From Gemmatimonadaceae bacterium (GTDB lineage Bacteria; Gemmatimonadota; Gemmatimonadetes; Gemmatimonadales; Gemmatimonadaceae), in assembly GCA_013817305.1 (NCBI GenBank), contig JACDCY010000007.1, positions 1-55,172 on the forward strand: DNA of 55,172 nucleotides, read 5' to 3'. Both the position numbers and the translations under genes were made by a program. Within the stretch, counting starts at the first letter, position 1, and each line of letters starts with the position of its first letter. The notes below the pieces were generated by a model, which was not told the origin of the DNA, ran no database searches, and worked only from the letters and a program-made list of their open reading frames with translations. Below are positions 23,848 through 32,720 of this stretch, piece after piece.

Positions 23848-24420
23848 TCATCTCAGTTCATTCCAGAGCGCGACGGTTTCCGGGTAGATGAAATTCCCTT
23901 CGCGGATCGACCACTCGAGACGGAAGCGCACGACCTGCCTGAACACGCCTTCGAACGCGTGCGGCACCTGGCTCGCGAGAAACTCCCGGTCTTCGTGGAG
24001 AAACTTGCGCCCGGGCTCCAGATAGTCGGCCATGTAAAGCGCCTTGCCCGTGGAGTCCCACTTGGGCGATCCGACGGTGTGATACCGGATCGCATCCAGC
24101 AGGGCCGCGCGCTTCTCCCCTTCCTCGGCGAGGCGTATGGCCGCTGCCGGGCCGTGCAGGAGACCGACGGGAGAATCGTTGTCGCCCGTTATCCGGCGCA
24201 GCTCTTCTTCCGATGCTTCGCGCAGCGAATCGTGCAGCCGCCCCGCGTCGATCCACTCGTTCGCCTTGGCGGCGTCCAATCTCATCCCCGCCGACCATGC
24301 GGACAGCAGGGCCGTAACGCGGCCGATGTGCGCGCGCCGCTTCGCACCCACCTCCGCCCACTTGGGCAGCTCGACGTAGGGCGACCCGACCGAATCAGAA
24401 TCCATCAGGTTGTCTTTCAC
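23848..24420 (-). CDS. yqeK: YqeK-like HD-domain protein
   Basis: 190 residues. HD phosphohydrolase landmarks are RRAHIGRVTALL, AGRLHDSLREA (HD pair), LLHGPAAAIRLAEEG, AIRYHTVGSPKWDSTGKALY and MADYLEPGRKF. The RYHT and ADYLEPGR segments are the YqeK signature; YqeK enzymes hydrolyse diadenosine tetraphosphate symmetrically. The HD is followed by Ser-Leu rather than the usual Asp/Ala-rich run, so activity should be checked. GTG 24420 overlaps the panC stop (GTGA); ATG 24405 is an alternative five codons inside. Confidence 0.78.
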   Translation of the reverse strand: MKDNLMDSDSVGSPYVELPKWAEVGAKRRAHIGRVTALLSAWSAGMRLDAAKANEWIDAGRLHDSLREASEEELRRITGDNDSPVGLLHGPAAAIRLAEEGEKRAALLDAIRYHTVGSPKWDSTGKALYMADYLEPGRKFLHEDREFLASQVPHAFEGVFRQVVRFRLEWSIREGNFIYPETVALWNELR

Positions 24421-25262
24421 GGCTCCAGAAGCTCGTTGTCTATGAGTCTCGTGGTCCCCACGCGAATCGCCGCGATGACGGCTGCGTTCCCGGCCACCGT
24501 GCGGACGCGCTTGAATGTGCGCGTGTCCACGACCGCGAGGTAGTCGAGCTCGATGCCCTGCTCCGCGGACAGAATCTCCTCGGCGACGTGCTCCAGCTCG
24601 GCTACCTTCCGGACGCCGGCGCGGTGCGCGGCACGGACCTTCGTCAGGGCACGTGGGAGCGCCAGCGCGGATTTTCGCTCCCGCGCGCTGAGAAACTGAT
24701 TGCGACTCGACAGCGCAAGCCCGTCGCTGTCGCGGACCGTCGGCTCGACGACCACCTTCAGAGAAAAATCCAGATCGCGAGCCATCGCCTGGATGAGACA
24801 GGCCTGCTGCAGATCCTTCTGCCCGAACACGGCAAAATCCGGCTGCACGATGTTGAACAGCTTCGCCACGACGGTCAACACGCCGGCGAAGTGGCCGGTA
24901 CGCGACGCGCCCTCCCATTCCTCCGCGATCTGCAACGGGCGAATCTCCGTCGCGCGATCGCGGCCGTAGATCTCGTCGACCGACGGCGCGAAGACTATCG
25001 AAGTTCCGCGTGACAGGGCGCGCTCGACGTCTCCCTCGAGATCGCGCGGATATTTCGCCAGGTCTTCGTTCGGGCCGAACTGGAGCGGGTTCACGAACAC
25101 GCTCATGACGACGTACCGGCCGAGCCGCCTGGCGGCATCCACCAGGCTCAGGTGTCCGTCGTGCAGCGCGCCCATGGTGGGAACGAACGAGACAGCGTCC
25201 CCCCGCGCGCGCGCTTCCGCGACCGCCGCGCGCACCTCGGCGATCGTCGTCACCACCTTCAT
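24417..25262 (-). CDS. panC: Pantothenate synthetase (pantoate-beta-alanine ligase)
   Basis: 281 residues, last step of pantothenate synthesis: pantoate + beta-alanine + ATP. Recognised by FVPTMGALHDGHLSLVDAAR (HIGH-like motif), VMSVFVNPLQFGPNEDL, FGQKDLQQACLIQAM and DSDGLALSSRNQFLS (KMSKS-equivalent region). ATG 25262 lies one base after the panB stop codon, which fits co-translation. The longer frame upstream overlaps panB and is not family-like. Confidence 0.95.
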   Translation of the reverse strand: MKVVTTIAEVRAAVAEARARGDAVSFVPTMGALHDGHLSLVDAARRLGRYVVMSVFVNPLQFGPNEDLAKYPRDLEGDVERALSRGTSIVFAPSVDEIYGRDRATEIRPLQIAEEWEGASRTGHFAGVLTVVAKLFNIVQPDFAVFGQKDLQQACLIQAMARDLDFSLKVVVEPTVRDSDGLALSSRNQFLSARERKSALALPRALTKVRAAHRAGVRKVAELEHVAEEILSAEQGIELDYLAVVDTRTFKRVRTVAGNAAVIAAIRVGTTRLIDNELLEP

Positions 25263-25263
25263 C

Positions 25264-26088
25264 TCAGAAGCTGTGCTCTGAGCCGGGATACTTGCCACCG
25301 CGGACATCGCTGGCAAACCGTTCCACGGCGCCGCGCACGTCGGTCGCCATCTCCGCGTAACGCTTGAGGAACTTCGGCGCGAAGCGGTCGTTGAGACCGA
25401 GCAGGTCGGGCAGGACGAGAACCTGACCGTCGCATCCGGCGCCCGCGCCGATTCCGATGGTGGGCACGGCGACGGCTTCGGTTATCCGGCCAGCGAGCTC
25501 CGCCGGCACGAGCTCGAGGACGATGGAGAACGCACCCGCGTCTTCCAGGCGTCTCGCCTCGTCCACCAGACGCGATGCCGCGTCCGCGTCGCGTCCCTGA
25601 ACCCGGGCGCCGCCGAGCGTGTGGACCGACTGCGGGGTGAACCCGATGTGGCCGACGACCGGTATGCCGGCGCCCACGACGCGCCGGACGGTCTCCGCGA
25701 GCTCCTCGCCGGCGCCTTCCATTTTCACCGCGCCCGCACCCGTCTGCTGCAACACCCGGCCGCAGTTCATGATCGCCTGCTCGATGCTCGCCTGGTACGT
25801 GAGAAAGGGCATGTCCACGAGCAGCAGCGCGCGCTTCACCCCGCGGCGGACCATCGTGGCGTGGTAGATCATCTGGTCGAGCGTCACCGGCAGTGTCGTG
25901 TCGAGTCCCGCGATGACGTTGCCGAGGGAATCTCCGACGAGAATGGCGTCGACTCCGGCTTCGTCCACCAGGCGGCCGAAGAGCGCGTCGTAGGCCGTGA
26001 CCATTACGATCTTGTCGCCCTTTTCTTTCCGTTGGACGTACTCGCGGATCGTCATCGCCTTCACAGCGTCTCCGGCTCCGCTGCTCAC
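25264..26088 (-). CDS. panB: 3-methyl-2-oxobutanoate hydroxymethyltransferase
   Basis: 274-residue TIM-barrel enzyme making ketopantoate from 2-oxoisovalerate and methylene-tetrahydrofolate. Motifs are VMVTAYDALFGRLVDEAGVD, ILVGDSLGNVIAG, VKMEGAGEE, PVVGHIGFTPQSVHTLGG and VPTIGIGAGAGCDGQVLV. The start is probably GTG 26088, which overlaps the folK stop (GTGA); ATG 26055 would give the classic MTIREYVQRKEKG N-terminus. Folate genes directly upstream supply the one-carbon carrier this enzyme uses, which makes the folB-folK-panB-panC order meaningful. Confidence 0.95.
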   Translation of the reverse strand: MSSGAGDAVKAMTIREYVQRKEKGDKIVMVTAYDALFGRLVDEAGVDAILVGDSLGNVIAGLDTTLPVTLDQMIYHATMVRRGVKRALLLVDMPFLTYQASIEQAIMNCGRVLQQTGAGAVKMEGAGEELAETVRRVVGAGIPVVGHIGFTPQSVHTLGGARVQGRDADAASRLVDEARRLEDAGAFSIVLELVPAELAGRITEAVAVPTIGIGAGAGCDGQVLVLPDLLGLNDRFAPKFLKRYAEMATDVRGAVERFASDVRGGKYPGSEHSF

Positions 26089-26483
26089 AGTTGCTCCTGA
26101 AGCTGCGCCAGCTCGCGCACCCAGAAGTCGCGCGCTTCGATTGCGGGGTGCGGCAGCGTCAGCCGGTCCGTGCGCAGCACGACGTCCCCGTAGGCCACGA
26201 TGTCGAGGTCGAGCGTCCGCGACGCCCAGCGCTCTCCGCGCGTGCGGCCGTTCGCCAGCTCGATTCGCTGCAGCTCGTCGAGCAGCTGCGCAGGCTGCAA
26301 TTGTGTCCTCACGGCAAGCATCTGGTTCAGATACTTCTCCTGTTGTCGTGAACCGAGCGGCTCCGTCTCGTCCACGTCCGAGGCGGCGACAATGAATGTA
26401 TCGTTCAGGGCGGCTATCGCGGCACGTCCTGACGCGAGATGCTCGTCACGATTCCCGATGTTGGAACCGAGAGCGATGAACAC
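26085..26483 (-). CDS. folK: 2-amino-4-hydroxy-6-hydroxymethyldihydropteridine pyrophosphokinase
   Basis: 132 residues, short for the family but with all key parts: FIALGSNIGNRDEHL at the N-terminus, SDVDETEPLGSRQQEKYLNQ, and RWASRTLDLDIVAYGD with the metal-binding DLD. It transfers pyrophosphate from ATP to the pterin in folate synthesis. The start is GTG 26483, only a few bases from the left arm of the heptamer element that separates it from folB. No Shine-Dalgarno sequence is visible in the repeat, which may matter for its translation. Confidence 0.9.
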   Translation of the reverse strand: MFIALGSNIGNRDEHLASGRAAIAALNDTFIVAASDVDETEPLGSRQQEKYLNQMLAVRTQLQPAQLLDELQRIELANGRTRGERWASRTLDLDIVAYGDVVLRTDRLTLPHPAIEARDFWVRELAQLQEQL

Positions 26484-26485
26484 GA

Positions 26486-26569
26486 GGTGATTAGTGATTA
26501 GTGATCAGTGATTAGTGAAGACCGGTCGTTGCAGGAAATTGCTGGTCGCTAATACCTAATACCTAATAA
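26486..26569. repeat. Heptamer hairpin element between folB and folK (GTGATTA/GGTATTA group)
   Basis: The left part is GTGATTA repeated with one variant unit GTGATCA (26487-26518). The right part is TAATACC TAATACC TAATAAC (about 26549-26570). Left ATTAGTGATTAGTGATCAG and the reverse complement of the right arm (ATTAGGTATTAGGTATTAG) agree at most positions, giving an imperfect stem. The right end supplies the last Tyr and the TAG stop codon of folB. The left end stops within a few bases of the folK GTG. Confidence 0.75.
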
Positions 26570-26928
26570 CTTTCCCTTCGCCGCTCGACCGTCACTTCCG
26601 CGTACGCGAGCGGCCCCGGCAACGCCACGTGCGGCTTTCTCACCGAGACGGAAACCCGATTGACCAGGCGAACCTCGAGCGCCTGCTCGGCGATCCGCTC
26701 GGCGACGTCCTCCAGATATTTCATGTGACCGTGAGCCAGCACGCCCGCGGCCCGGTCGTACAGGTCACGATAATCGGCGACTCCCGCAGCTCCATCCGCT
26801 CCGGCGGGTCGCTCGACCCACACCGAGATGTCGACCTCGATGGACTGAGCCACCTCGGCCTCGTGGGGCAGCACTCCGATGTGCGTGTGAAACTGCATCG
26901 CCTTGAGAGTCACCACGTCTTCAGCCAT
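26563..26928 (-). CDS. folB: Dihydroneopterin aldolase
   Basis: 121-residue FolB-fold enzyme of folate synthesis. Visible: MQFHTHIGVLPHEAEVAQSI with the catalytic-region Gly-Val-x-x-x-Glu, VADYRDLYDRAAGVL, YLEDVAERIAEQAL and VSVSVRKPHVALPGPLAYAE with the Lys-Pro of the active site. ATG 26928 overlaps the trpA stop by 8 bases. Its final codons and stop (AGT TAT TAG) run into the heptamer element, whose TATTAG unit provides the stop. Confidence 0.92.
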   Translation of the reverse strand: MAEDVVTLKAMQFHTHIGVLPHEAEVAQSIEVDISVWVERPAGADGAAGVADYRDLYDRAAGVLAHGHMKYLEDVAERIAEQALEVRLVNRVSVSVRKPHVALPGPLAYAEVTVERRRESY

Positions 26929-27718
26929 CCATCGCCTCCCGCATCGAGCGGACAAGTTTCAACGCGGCATCGGTGGACTGCGCCGCAGCCTTGACGATCG
27001 CGCTTCCTACCACTACGCCGTCGGCCATTCGCGAAACCACTCGCGCCTGGTCCGCAGTCGAAATGCCGAATCCCGCGCAAATGGGAAGATCGGTAACCGC
27101 GCGCAGCTTCGTGACCATGGGAGCGAGATCGGCTGGCGCGTCATGGCGCGTCCCCGTGACGCCCATGCGGCTGATGAGATAGACGAATCCGCTCCCGTGT
27201 TCGCAAATGTGTGCGATCCGGTCATCCGGCGTGGTCGGCGCGACCAAGCGGATGAAATCCAGGCCGCTTCGGGCCAGCCAGGCTTCGCGCTCGGAGTCGG
27301 CGCCGAGCGGAAGATCGGTTACGAGCACGCCGGCCACGCCGCTGTCGGCAGCGCGGGCCAGTACGTCCGGCCCCGCGGCGAGCAAAGGGTTAAGGTAGGT
27401 GAAGAGCACCACCGGAACCGAGATCCGTGCCTGCCGAAGGAGGTCGAGCGCGCTGTCCAGCGTGACACCGTGGGCCAGCGCAACGGCCGAGCTCTCCTGG
27501 ATCACCGGGCCGTCTGCAACCGGGTCGGAGAACGGGACGCCGATCTCGATCACGTCCGCGCCCGCGTCATCCAGCCCCTCGAGCAGCTCGATCGTCGCGG
27601 CAGGCGACGGATGTCCCGCAGTCACATAGCACACGAGAGCGCAGCGCGATTCAGCGCGCAGCGCCCCGAACCGCTGTGCTATCGACTCAGAGGAAATAAT
27701 CTCCGACGCGGATGCCAT
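26921..27718 (-). CDS. trpA: Tryptophan synthase alpha subunit
   Basis: 265-residue TIM barrel that cleaves indole-3-glycerol phosphate and passes indole to TrpB. Motifs: CYVTAGHPSPAATIELLEGL, DVIEIGVPFSDPVADGPVIQ (catalytic Glu in EIGVPFSDP), LTYLNPLL-type segment FTYLNPLLAAG, LVTDLPL and VYLISRMGVTGTR. ATG 27718 gives a normal N-terminus and overlaps the end of the HD-GYP gene by 32 bases. It is separated from its partner trpB by two signalling-type genes but stays in the same run. Confidence 0.95.
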   Translation of the reverse strand: MASASEIISSESIAQRFGALRAESRCALVCYVTAGHPSPAATIELLEGLDDAGADVIEIGVPFSDPVADGPVIQESSAVALAHGVTLDSALDLLRQARISVPVVLFTYLNPLLAAGPDVLARAADSGVAGVLVTDLPLGADSEREAWLARSGLDFIRLVAPTTPDDRIAHICEHGSGFVYLISRMGVTGTRHDAPADLAPMVTKLRAVTDLPICAGFGISTADQARVVSRMADGVVVGSAIVKAAAQSTDAALKLVRSMREAMDG

Positions 27719-29165
27719 AGCGTTCCGGGTCCGCCGTCTTGATGATCGTCCGCGCGTATACACCTTCGGCGGTCTGGTCTGCGAGATCGGCTACGGTAGG
27801 CGGAGTGATGAGGTTGCCCATCGGATCGCTCACCACCATCACGATGGGCCGCGCGAGAAGCTCGGGATTCGGGTTGGCGGTCTGCACGATCGCCAGCTCG
27901 AAGGTATCGAGCACCACCAGCGTGCCCACCGGGTAAATGCCGAGCAGGTTGATGAACGCCTTGACGACTACCGGGTCCATTCCGCGGCGTGGATTGTCTC
28001 GCATCTCCTCGAGCACGGCTGGTGGAGGCAACGGTTCCGTCTGGTAGCTGCGGCGGGACGTCGCGGCATCGTAACCGTCGGCAACTGCTACGATCTTGGC
28101 GGTCATGCACAGCTGTCGCGGGCGGATAGGCTTGGGGTAGCCGCTCAGGTCGCACTTCATGTGGTGCTCGTAGGCCACGACCATTGCCCTGTACGGCAGC
28201 TCGGCCTGGCCGCGCATCTGAAAGAGCCCGAGCACACCCAGCCACGGATGCGCCATGATGAGCTTCCACTCTTCGTCGGTCAGCCCTTCCGTCTTCTGCA
28301 GCATGTCGATCGGGATGCGCGACTTCCCGATGTCGTGGAACAGCGCCGCCATGCCCAGATCGTACAGCTGCCGCTTGGTGAATCCAAGCCGCCTGCCCAG
28401 CGCGACGGAAAAGATGCAGACGTTGACGCTGTGCGTGAACGTGTACTCGTCGTAGTCGCGAATCGTCGTGAGCCCGACCAGCGAGACTTCGTTGTTCAGG
28501 ATCTGATCCACGATGGTCTGCACGAGCCGCTTGATCTTCTTGAGGCTCGGCGTCTTGCCCAGGCGGACCGAGTTCATCACGTCCTTGGTGACGGTGACCG
28601 ACTGCGCGTACGTCCGGACCGCGGCCTGGTGCACCTGCTCGGTTGCCTCGCGATCCGTCTCGGATTCCGAGGGAGGCTCGAGCTCGAACGCGTTTACGCC
28701 GGCGCCGCGCAGGCGCTCGAGCAACCGCTCCAGGCTGCCTTCCGGATCGTTCTTCAGCGGCGACTCGAGCGCGTTCAGGAAAACGAGCCAGTCGTTCGGC
28801 GTGGCCGTGGCCGGGACTCTGATCGCGCCGACGCCGCTCGCCTTGCAGATGTTCAGCACCTGCCCGAAGCTCGCGTAGTTCGTGAGGTCGAGCCGGAGCC
28901 TCGTTTCGTTGAGGAAGATGAACTCCCCCGAGACTCTGAACTCGAGCTCGTGCTCATGCTCGCTTATCTCCCGCGCGATGTTCGCCACGTCCTCCAGCGA
29001 CCGCTGCACGGAGCTGTGCTCGGGCGGATACAGCTTGATGGAGCGCATCGCGCTGTACATCCCGATGATCAGCGTGCGGCCGATCTTGCGAACGTAGGCG
29101 GGGTTGCCCTGCTCGGCGTGCATCGACCCGCCGCCGGGAGGCGTCGTGAGCTCCGGAGACGTCAT
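27687..29165 (-). CDS. HD-GYP domain protein, variant GYP motif
   Basis: 492 residues. Residues about 1-190 are an uncharacterised region (YSAMRSIKLYPPEHSSVQRS, SGEFIFLNETRLRLD) seen with HD-GYP proteins. The catalytic part shows YTFTHSVNVCIFSVALG, AALFHDIGKSRIPIDML, MAHPWLGVLGL and EHHMKCDLSGYPKPI. Canonical HD-GYP reads HHExxDGxGYP; here it is HHMKCDLSGYP, so the Glu and one Gly are replaced. The HD metal ligands seem intact. Typical HD-GYPs hydrolyse cyclic di-GMP, but the variant motif makes that uncertain. It lies inside the trp run, joined to the HEAT gene by ATGA and overlapping trpA. Confidence 0.88.
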   Translation of the reverse strand: MTSPELTTPPGGGSMHAEQGNPAYVRKIGRTLIIGMYSAMRSIKLYPPEHSSVQRSLEDVANIAREISEHEHELEFRVSGEFIFLNETRLRLDLTNYASFGQVLNICKASGVGAIRVPATATPNDWLVFLNALESPLKNDPEGSLERLLERLRGAGVNAFELEPPSESETDREATEQVHQAAVRTYAQSVTVTKDVMNSVRLGKTPSLKKIKRLVQTIVDQILNNEVSLVGLTTIRDYDEYTFTHSVNVCIFSVALGRRLGFTKRQLYDLGMAALFHDIGKSRIPIDMLQKTEGLTDEEWKLIMAHPWLGVLGLFQMRGQAELPYRAMVVAYEHHMKCDLSGYPKPIRPRQLCMTAKIVAVADGYDAATSRRSYQTEPLPPPAVLEEMRDNPRRGMDPVVVKAFINLLGIYPVGTLVVLDTFELAIVQTANPNPELLARPIVMVVSDPMGNLITPPTVADLADQTAEGVYARTIIKTADPERYGIRVGDYFL

Positions 29166-30889
29166 GCCGCGACACCCCGCACGGCCCGCGTCACCGCGTT
29201 CTTCACAACGGCGTCCTTGTCGCCCGTGGCCTTGTCCAGCGATTCCCGCGCGCGGCGCGTGTTGACCTTGCCGAGCGCCATCGCCGCGCAGGCGCGGAAC
29301 TCCGGCTCTTCCCGCTTGCCGAACGTTCCCTTGCCATTCAGCACGGAGTCGAGGAACTCCACTCCCGAATCTCCCGCGAGAGATCCATACGCCTCGAAGA
29401 ACGCCATCTTCTCGGTGAGGTTGCTGTCGCGCAACGGCTTTCCCTTGAGCGCCTTTTCCACTCGCGGCAGCGCGGGGCGGTATGCGCGCCCGCCGAGCGC
29501 GCGCACGGCCGCGACTCGCACATCGCGCTCCTCATCCTCGACGCATTTCTCGAGCACCTGGAGCGCCCCCGGCGAACCGATGTCGGCCAGCGCCAACACC
29601 GCGGCCAGCCGCATCGAGGAATCGACCCCGGTGCTCATGACCTGGCCCAGGGCCGGGACAGCAGCCGCGGTCTTCATCACGGCGGCACGCTGTATCGCCT
29701 CCTGTGCGACGACGGAGTCCGGCACCGTGATGAGGCGCACGAGCTCCGACGTGTGCGATGCCGCGAGACGATCAGCTGAATTCTCGAGGAGCTGGCACAG
29801 CTCGCGGTTGTGCGATCGCGGCGTGAAGCCGAACACTGTCTCGAGCGCCGACGGGCGGAGCTGAAGAAACAGCTCGGAGATGTCGCCCTGCGGCGGGAAG
29901 AGCGGCGTCTCATCCAGCGTCTCGAGCAGCTGCCCGAGTACCGCACCCTCCGACAAACGCTCCGGCAGATCGGCGAAGCGCTGCACCTGAACCTCGGTCA
30001 TCTCCTTCGCGCGCTGGGAAGTAAGCGCGACCTCCCGCAGCAGATACGCCACGGTGCGGACCTGGTTGCTGGACAGGAGATTGATCAGTACGCCGTCGAG
30101 GATGCGCGCGATTTCTTCCCGCACGCCCACGTCCAGCTGCGTCTCGAACGTGTCGAGAAGCGAGGCGATTACGAGCGGCCGCAGGTCCGCGGAATAATCC
30201 TTGGCTATCTCGTTATGGATGTACTCGATCTCGCGCTCGTCCAGGAAGTAGAGCGTGGAATCGAAGTCGTCCATGCTGACGACGCCGGCGGGCTTGGCCG
30301 ACGACACGAGCTGGTCGCTCCCTCCGCGCTCGACTTCGCCGGGCGGAGGCAGACGATCGGGCGTGGCGCCGGCTTCCATGGGATCGTACGGCGTGTCCCC
30401 GCCGCCGCCGCCGGCCCCCACGTATTTGTACTCGAAGGTAGCGAATTCCTGTTCCCACAGGATCGTCAGAAGATCGTCGTCGTCGGCGGTCGCGGACCGC
30501 ACGCGCTGGATGATCTCCATGATCGGATCCATGTCGGTCATCTCGAAGCCTTTGCAGATCTTGATCTCGCGGAGACCGTCCTTGTAGAACACCCAGGCCA
30601 GGTTTTCCGTGGACTTCTCCGCTTCTTCGTAGACCACGAGCTCTTCCCAGCGGAACTGGGTCTCGCCGACGAGCAGCACGACCTCGTCCGTCTGCTGCCA
30701 GAGTCCCTGGAAAGCGGCGCGCGCAGCTTCCATCGACCGCGCATGCATCGGATTGTTGGGCAGGTAGAGCGCGTGCGCGCGCACGGCCTTGGAGAACGTC
30801 TTCAGGACGTCCGTGACGATCGCGGCCGCGAACGGCGGCGGATCGGCCGATTCCTCCGACTGCGCGGGCGCGCCTGTGGGTGAAGCCAT
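29162..30889 (-). CDS. HEAT-repeat protein in the trp operon
   Basis: 575 residues, no transmembrane segment or signal. The N-terminal third (VRAHALYLPNNPMHARSME, ETQFRWEELVVYEEAEKST) resembles the start of the neighbouring HD-GYP protein, suggesting a shared sensory or docking module. A Gly/Pro-rich linker follows (about 160-200). The C-terminal half is a run of helical HEAT-like repeats: SSMRLAAVLALADIGSPGAL, DEERDVRVAAVRALGG, FRACAAMALGKVNTRRARES and DAVVKNAVTRAVRG. Such repeats bind proteins. ATG 30889 shares one base with the trpB stop (TGATG), and its stop overlaps the HD-GYP start (ATGA), so the two proteins are probably made together. No catalytic motif is visible. Confidence 0.8.
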   Translation of the reverse strand: MASPTGAPAQSEESADPPPFAAAIVTDVLKTFSKAVRAHALYLPNNPMHARSMEAARAAFQGLWQQTDEVVLLVGETQFRWEELVVYEEAEKSTENLAWVFYKDGLREIKICKGFEMTDMDPIMEIIQRVRSATADDDDLLTILWEQEFATFEYKYVGAGGGGGDTPYDPMEAGATPDRLPPPGEVERGGSDQLVSSAKPAGVVSMDDFDSTLYFLDEREIEYIHNEIAKDYSADLRPLVIASLLDTFETQLDVGVREEIARILDGVLINLLSSNQVRTVAYLLREVALTSQRAKEMTEVQVQRFADLPERLSEGAVLGQLLETLDETPLFPPQGDISELFLQLRPSALETVFGFTPRSHNRELCQLLENSADRLAASHTSELVRLITVPDSVVAQEAIQRAAVMKTAAAVPALGQVMSTGVDSSMRLAAVLALADIGSPGALQVLEKCVEDEERDVRVAAVRALGGRAYRPALPRVEKALKGKPLRDSNLTEKMAFFEAYGSLAGDSGVEFLDSVLNGKGTFGKREEPEFRACAAMALGKVNTRRARESLDKATGDKDAVVKNAVTRAVRGVAA

Positions 30890-32082
30890 CAGCTCAACAA
30901 ATCCATCTCGCTTACCTGCGACACATCCTTGTCCCCGCGTCCACTTATACAGACGAGAAGCGAGTCATCGTCCGACCAGCGGCCGCGGTTCCCCTTGATC
31001 CAGGCAACAGCGTGCGCCGATTCCAAAGCCGGGATTATTCCCTCCAGCCTGCTAAGCGCCAAAAAGCCGCCCAGAGCTTCGGAATCGGTCACGGAGACAT
31101 ATGTTGCCCGGCGAAGCTCCATAAGATAGGCGTGCTCTGGTCCAACGCCAGGATAATCCAGCCCGGCGGAGACCGAGTGCGCGGGCAAAATCTGGCCGTG
31201 CTCGTCCTGCAGCAGGTAGCTGAGGGATCCGTGCAGAACCCCCGGCCTCCCGCGCGAGAGCGACGCGGAATGCTCCGTCGAGTCGAGACCCAGGCCCGCT
31301 GCCTCGACCCCGACGAGCTCGACGTCCCCGTCGCCGATGAAGGCGTGGAACACCCCCATGGCGTTCGACCCGCCACCTACGCACGCGACCACAGTCTTCG
31401 GCAGGCCGCCCGCCTGCTCGATCATCTGCGCTCTTGCCTCCCGCCCGATCACAGCCTGCATGTCGCGCACGATTCGGGGATACGGCGCCGGCCCGACGAC
31501 CGAGCCGATTATGTAGTGGCTGTCGTTGACTGAGCCAACCCAGTCCCGGATCGCTTCGCTCGTGGCGTCCTTCAGCGTTCGCGTCCCGGACGAAACCGGA
31601 ACCACCGTCGCGCCCAGAAGCCGCATGCGAAACACGTTGAGCTCCTGCCGGCGCATGTCCTCTTCGCCCATGTAGACGACGCACTCCAGGCCGAACCGCG
31701 CGCACACGGTGGCCGTCGCGACGCCGTGCTGCCCGGCTCCCGTTTCAGCGATGATGCGCCGCTTGCCCATCCGCCGCGCGAGCAGCGCCTGTCCGACGGT
31801 GTTGTTGATCTTGTGCGCGCCCGTGTGGTTCAGGTCCTCCCGCTTGAGGAACACGCGCGCGCCGACCTCCTCCGACAAACGAGGCGCGGACGTGAGCGGC
31901 GAAGGCCGCCCCACATAATTGCGCAGAAGATCGTCAAGCTCGCGCGTAAACTCCGGGTCGTTCACAGCCGCGGCGTACGCCTCCGTCAGCTCGTCCAGCG
32001 CCGGAATGAGCGTCTCGGGCACATACCTGCCGCCGAACGCGCCGAAACGATCGAGGTCCGCCGCCCCCACGTTATTCGCCAT
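30889..32082 (-). CDS. trpB: Tryptophan synthase beta subunit
   Basis: 397-residue PLP enzyme that joins indole and serine. The PLP lysine is in [51 protein letters not shown] (phosphate loop) and the C-terminal [20 protein letters not shown] complete the TrpB1 pattern. ATG 32082 overlaps the trpF end by 11 bases. Partner TrpA is encoded two genes downstream. Confidence 0.96.
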   Translation of the reverse strand: MANNVGAADLDRFGAFGGRYVPETLIPALDELTEAYAAAVNDPEFTRELDDLLRNYVGRPSPLTSAPRLSEEVGARVFLKREDLNHTGAHKINNTVGQALLARRMGKRRIIAETGAGQHGVATATVCARFGLECVVYMGEEDMRRQELNVFRMRLLGATVVPVSSGTRTLKDATSEAIRDWVGSVNDSHYIIGSVVGPAPYPRIVRDMQAVIGREARAQMIEQAGGLPKTVVACVGGGSNAMGVFHAFIGDGDVELVGVEAAGLGLDSTEHSASLSRGRPGVLHGSLSYLLQDEHGQILPAHSVSAGLDYPGVGPEHAYLMELRRATYVSVTDSEALGGFLALSRLEGIIPALESAHAVAWIKGNRGRWSDDDSLLVCISGRGDKDVSQVSEMDLLS

Positions 32083-32713
32083 CGGCCGCCGCGACGGCCT
32101 GCGCGAACGCGCGCATGCGGAGATGATCCTTTACGCCGGGCGACGACTCCACACCCGACGACACGTCGACCACAGCCGGCTGCAGCACACGAATCGCGTT
32201 CGAGACGTTGTCGGGATCCAGTCCGCCCGCAACGATCAGCGGTCTGTCCGCCACCGCCCGCCGGATTCCCTCCAGCTCGCGCGCCCAATCGAACGTCCTT
32301 CCAGTTCCGCCGAGCCCGGATTCGGAATAGCTGTCGACGAGAACGGCGTCCGCCATCCCGCCGTCGCCGCCAGCTTCGAGAATTCCACCTTCCGCGATTC
32401 GAACGACGCTCCAGATCTCGCCGCGGAAGCCCTCGCGCAATCCGTCGATGGTCCCGGACCGCAGGCCCGCGTGCAGTTGAATGACGTCCAGCCCCGACTC
32501 CTCGGCGGCCGCGAGGATATCGTCGACAGACGCTTCCCCGAACACACCGACCTTCCGGGCGCCCGCGGCGTCAGCCAGGATGTTCCCCGCTTCCGCCGGC
32601 TCCACGCGGCGCTGGCTCGGCGCGAAGATCACTCCGACATACGCCGCTCCCAGCTCGCCAGCGAGACGCGCGTCTTCCGCGCGCGTCATTCCGCAGAACT
32701 TTATCCCGGTCAT
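32072..32713 (-). CDS. trpF: Phosphoribosylanthranilate isomerase
   Basis: 213-residue TIM barrel. Catalytic Cys is in [16 protein letters not shown] and the general acid Asp in the region [36 protein letters not shown] and [16 protein letters not shown] (phosphate binding) follow, ending in [18 protein letters not shown] 32713 gives the usual short N-terminus, 7 bases after the trpC stop codon. Confidence 0.95.
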   Translation of the reverse strand: MTGIKFCGMTRAEDARLAGELGAAYVGVIFAPSQRRVEPAEAGNILADAAGARKVGVFGEASVDDILAAAEESGLDVIQLHAGLRSGTIDGLREGFRGEIWSVVRIAEGGILEAGGDGGMADAVLVDSYSESGLGGTGRTFDWARELEGIRRAVADRPLIVAGGLDPDNVSNAIRVLQPAVVDVSSGVESSPGVKDHLRMRAFAQAVAAADGE

Positions 32714-32720
32714 GGGGCGC

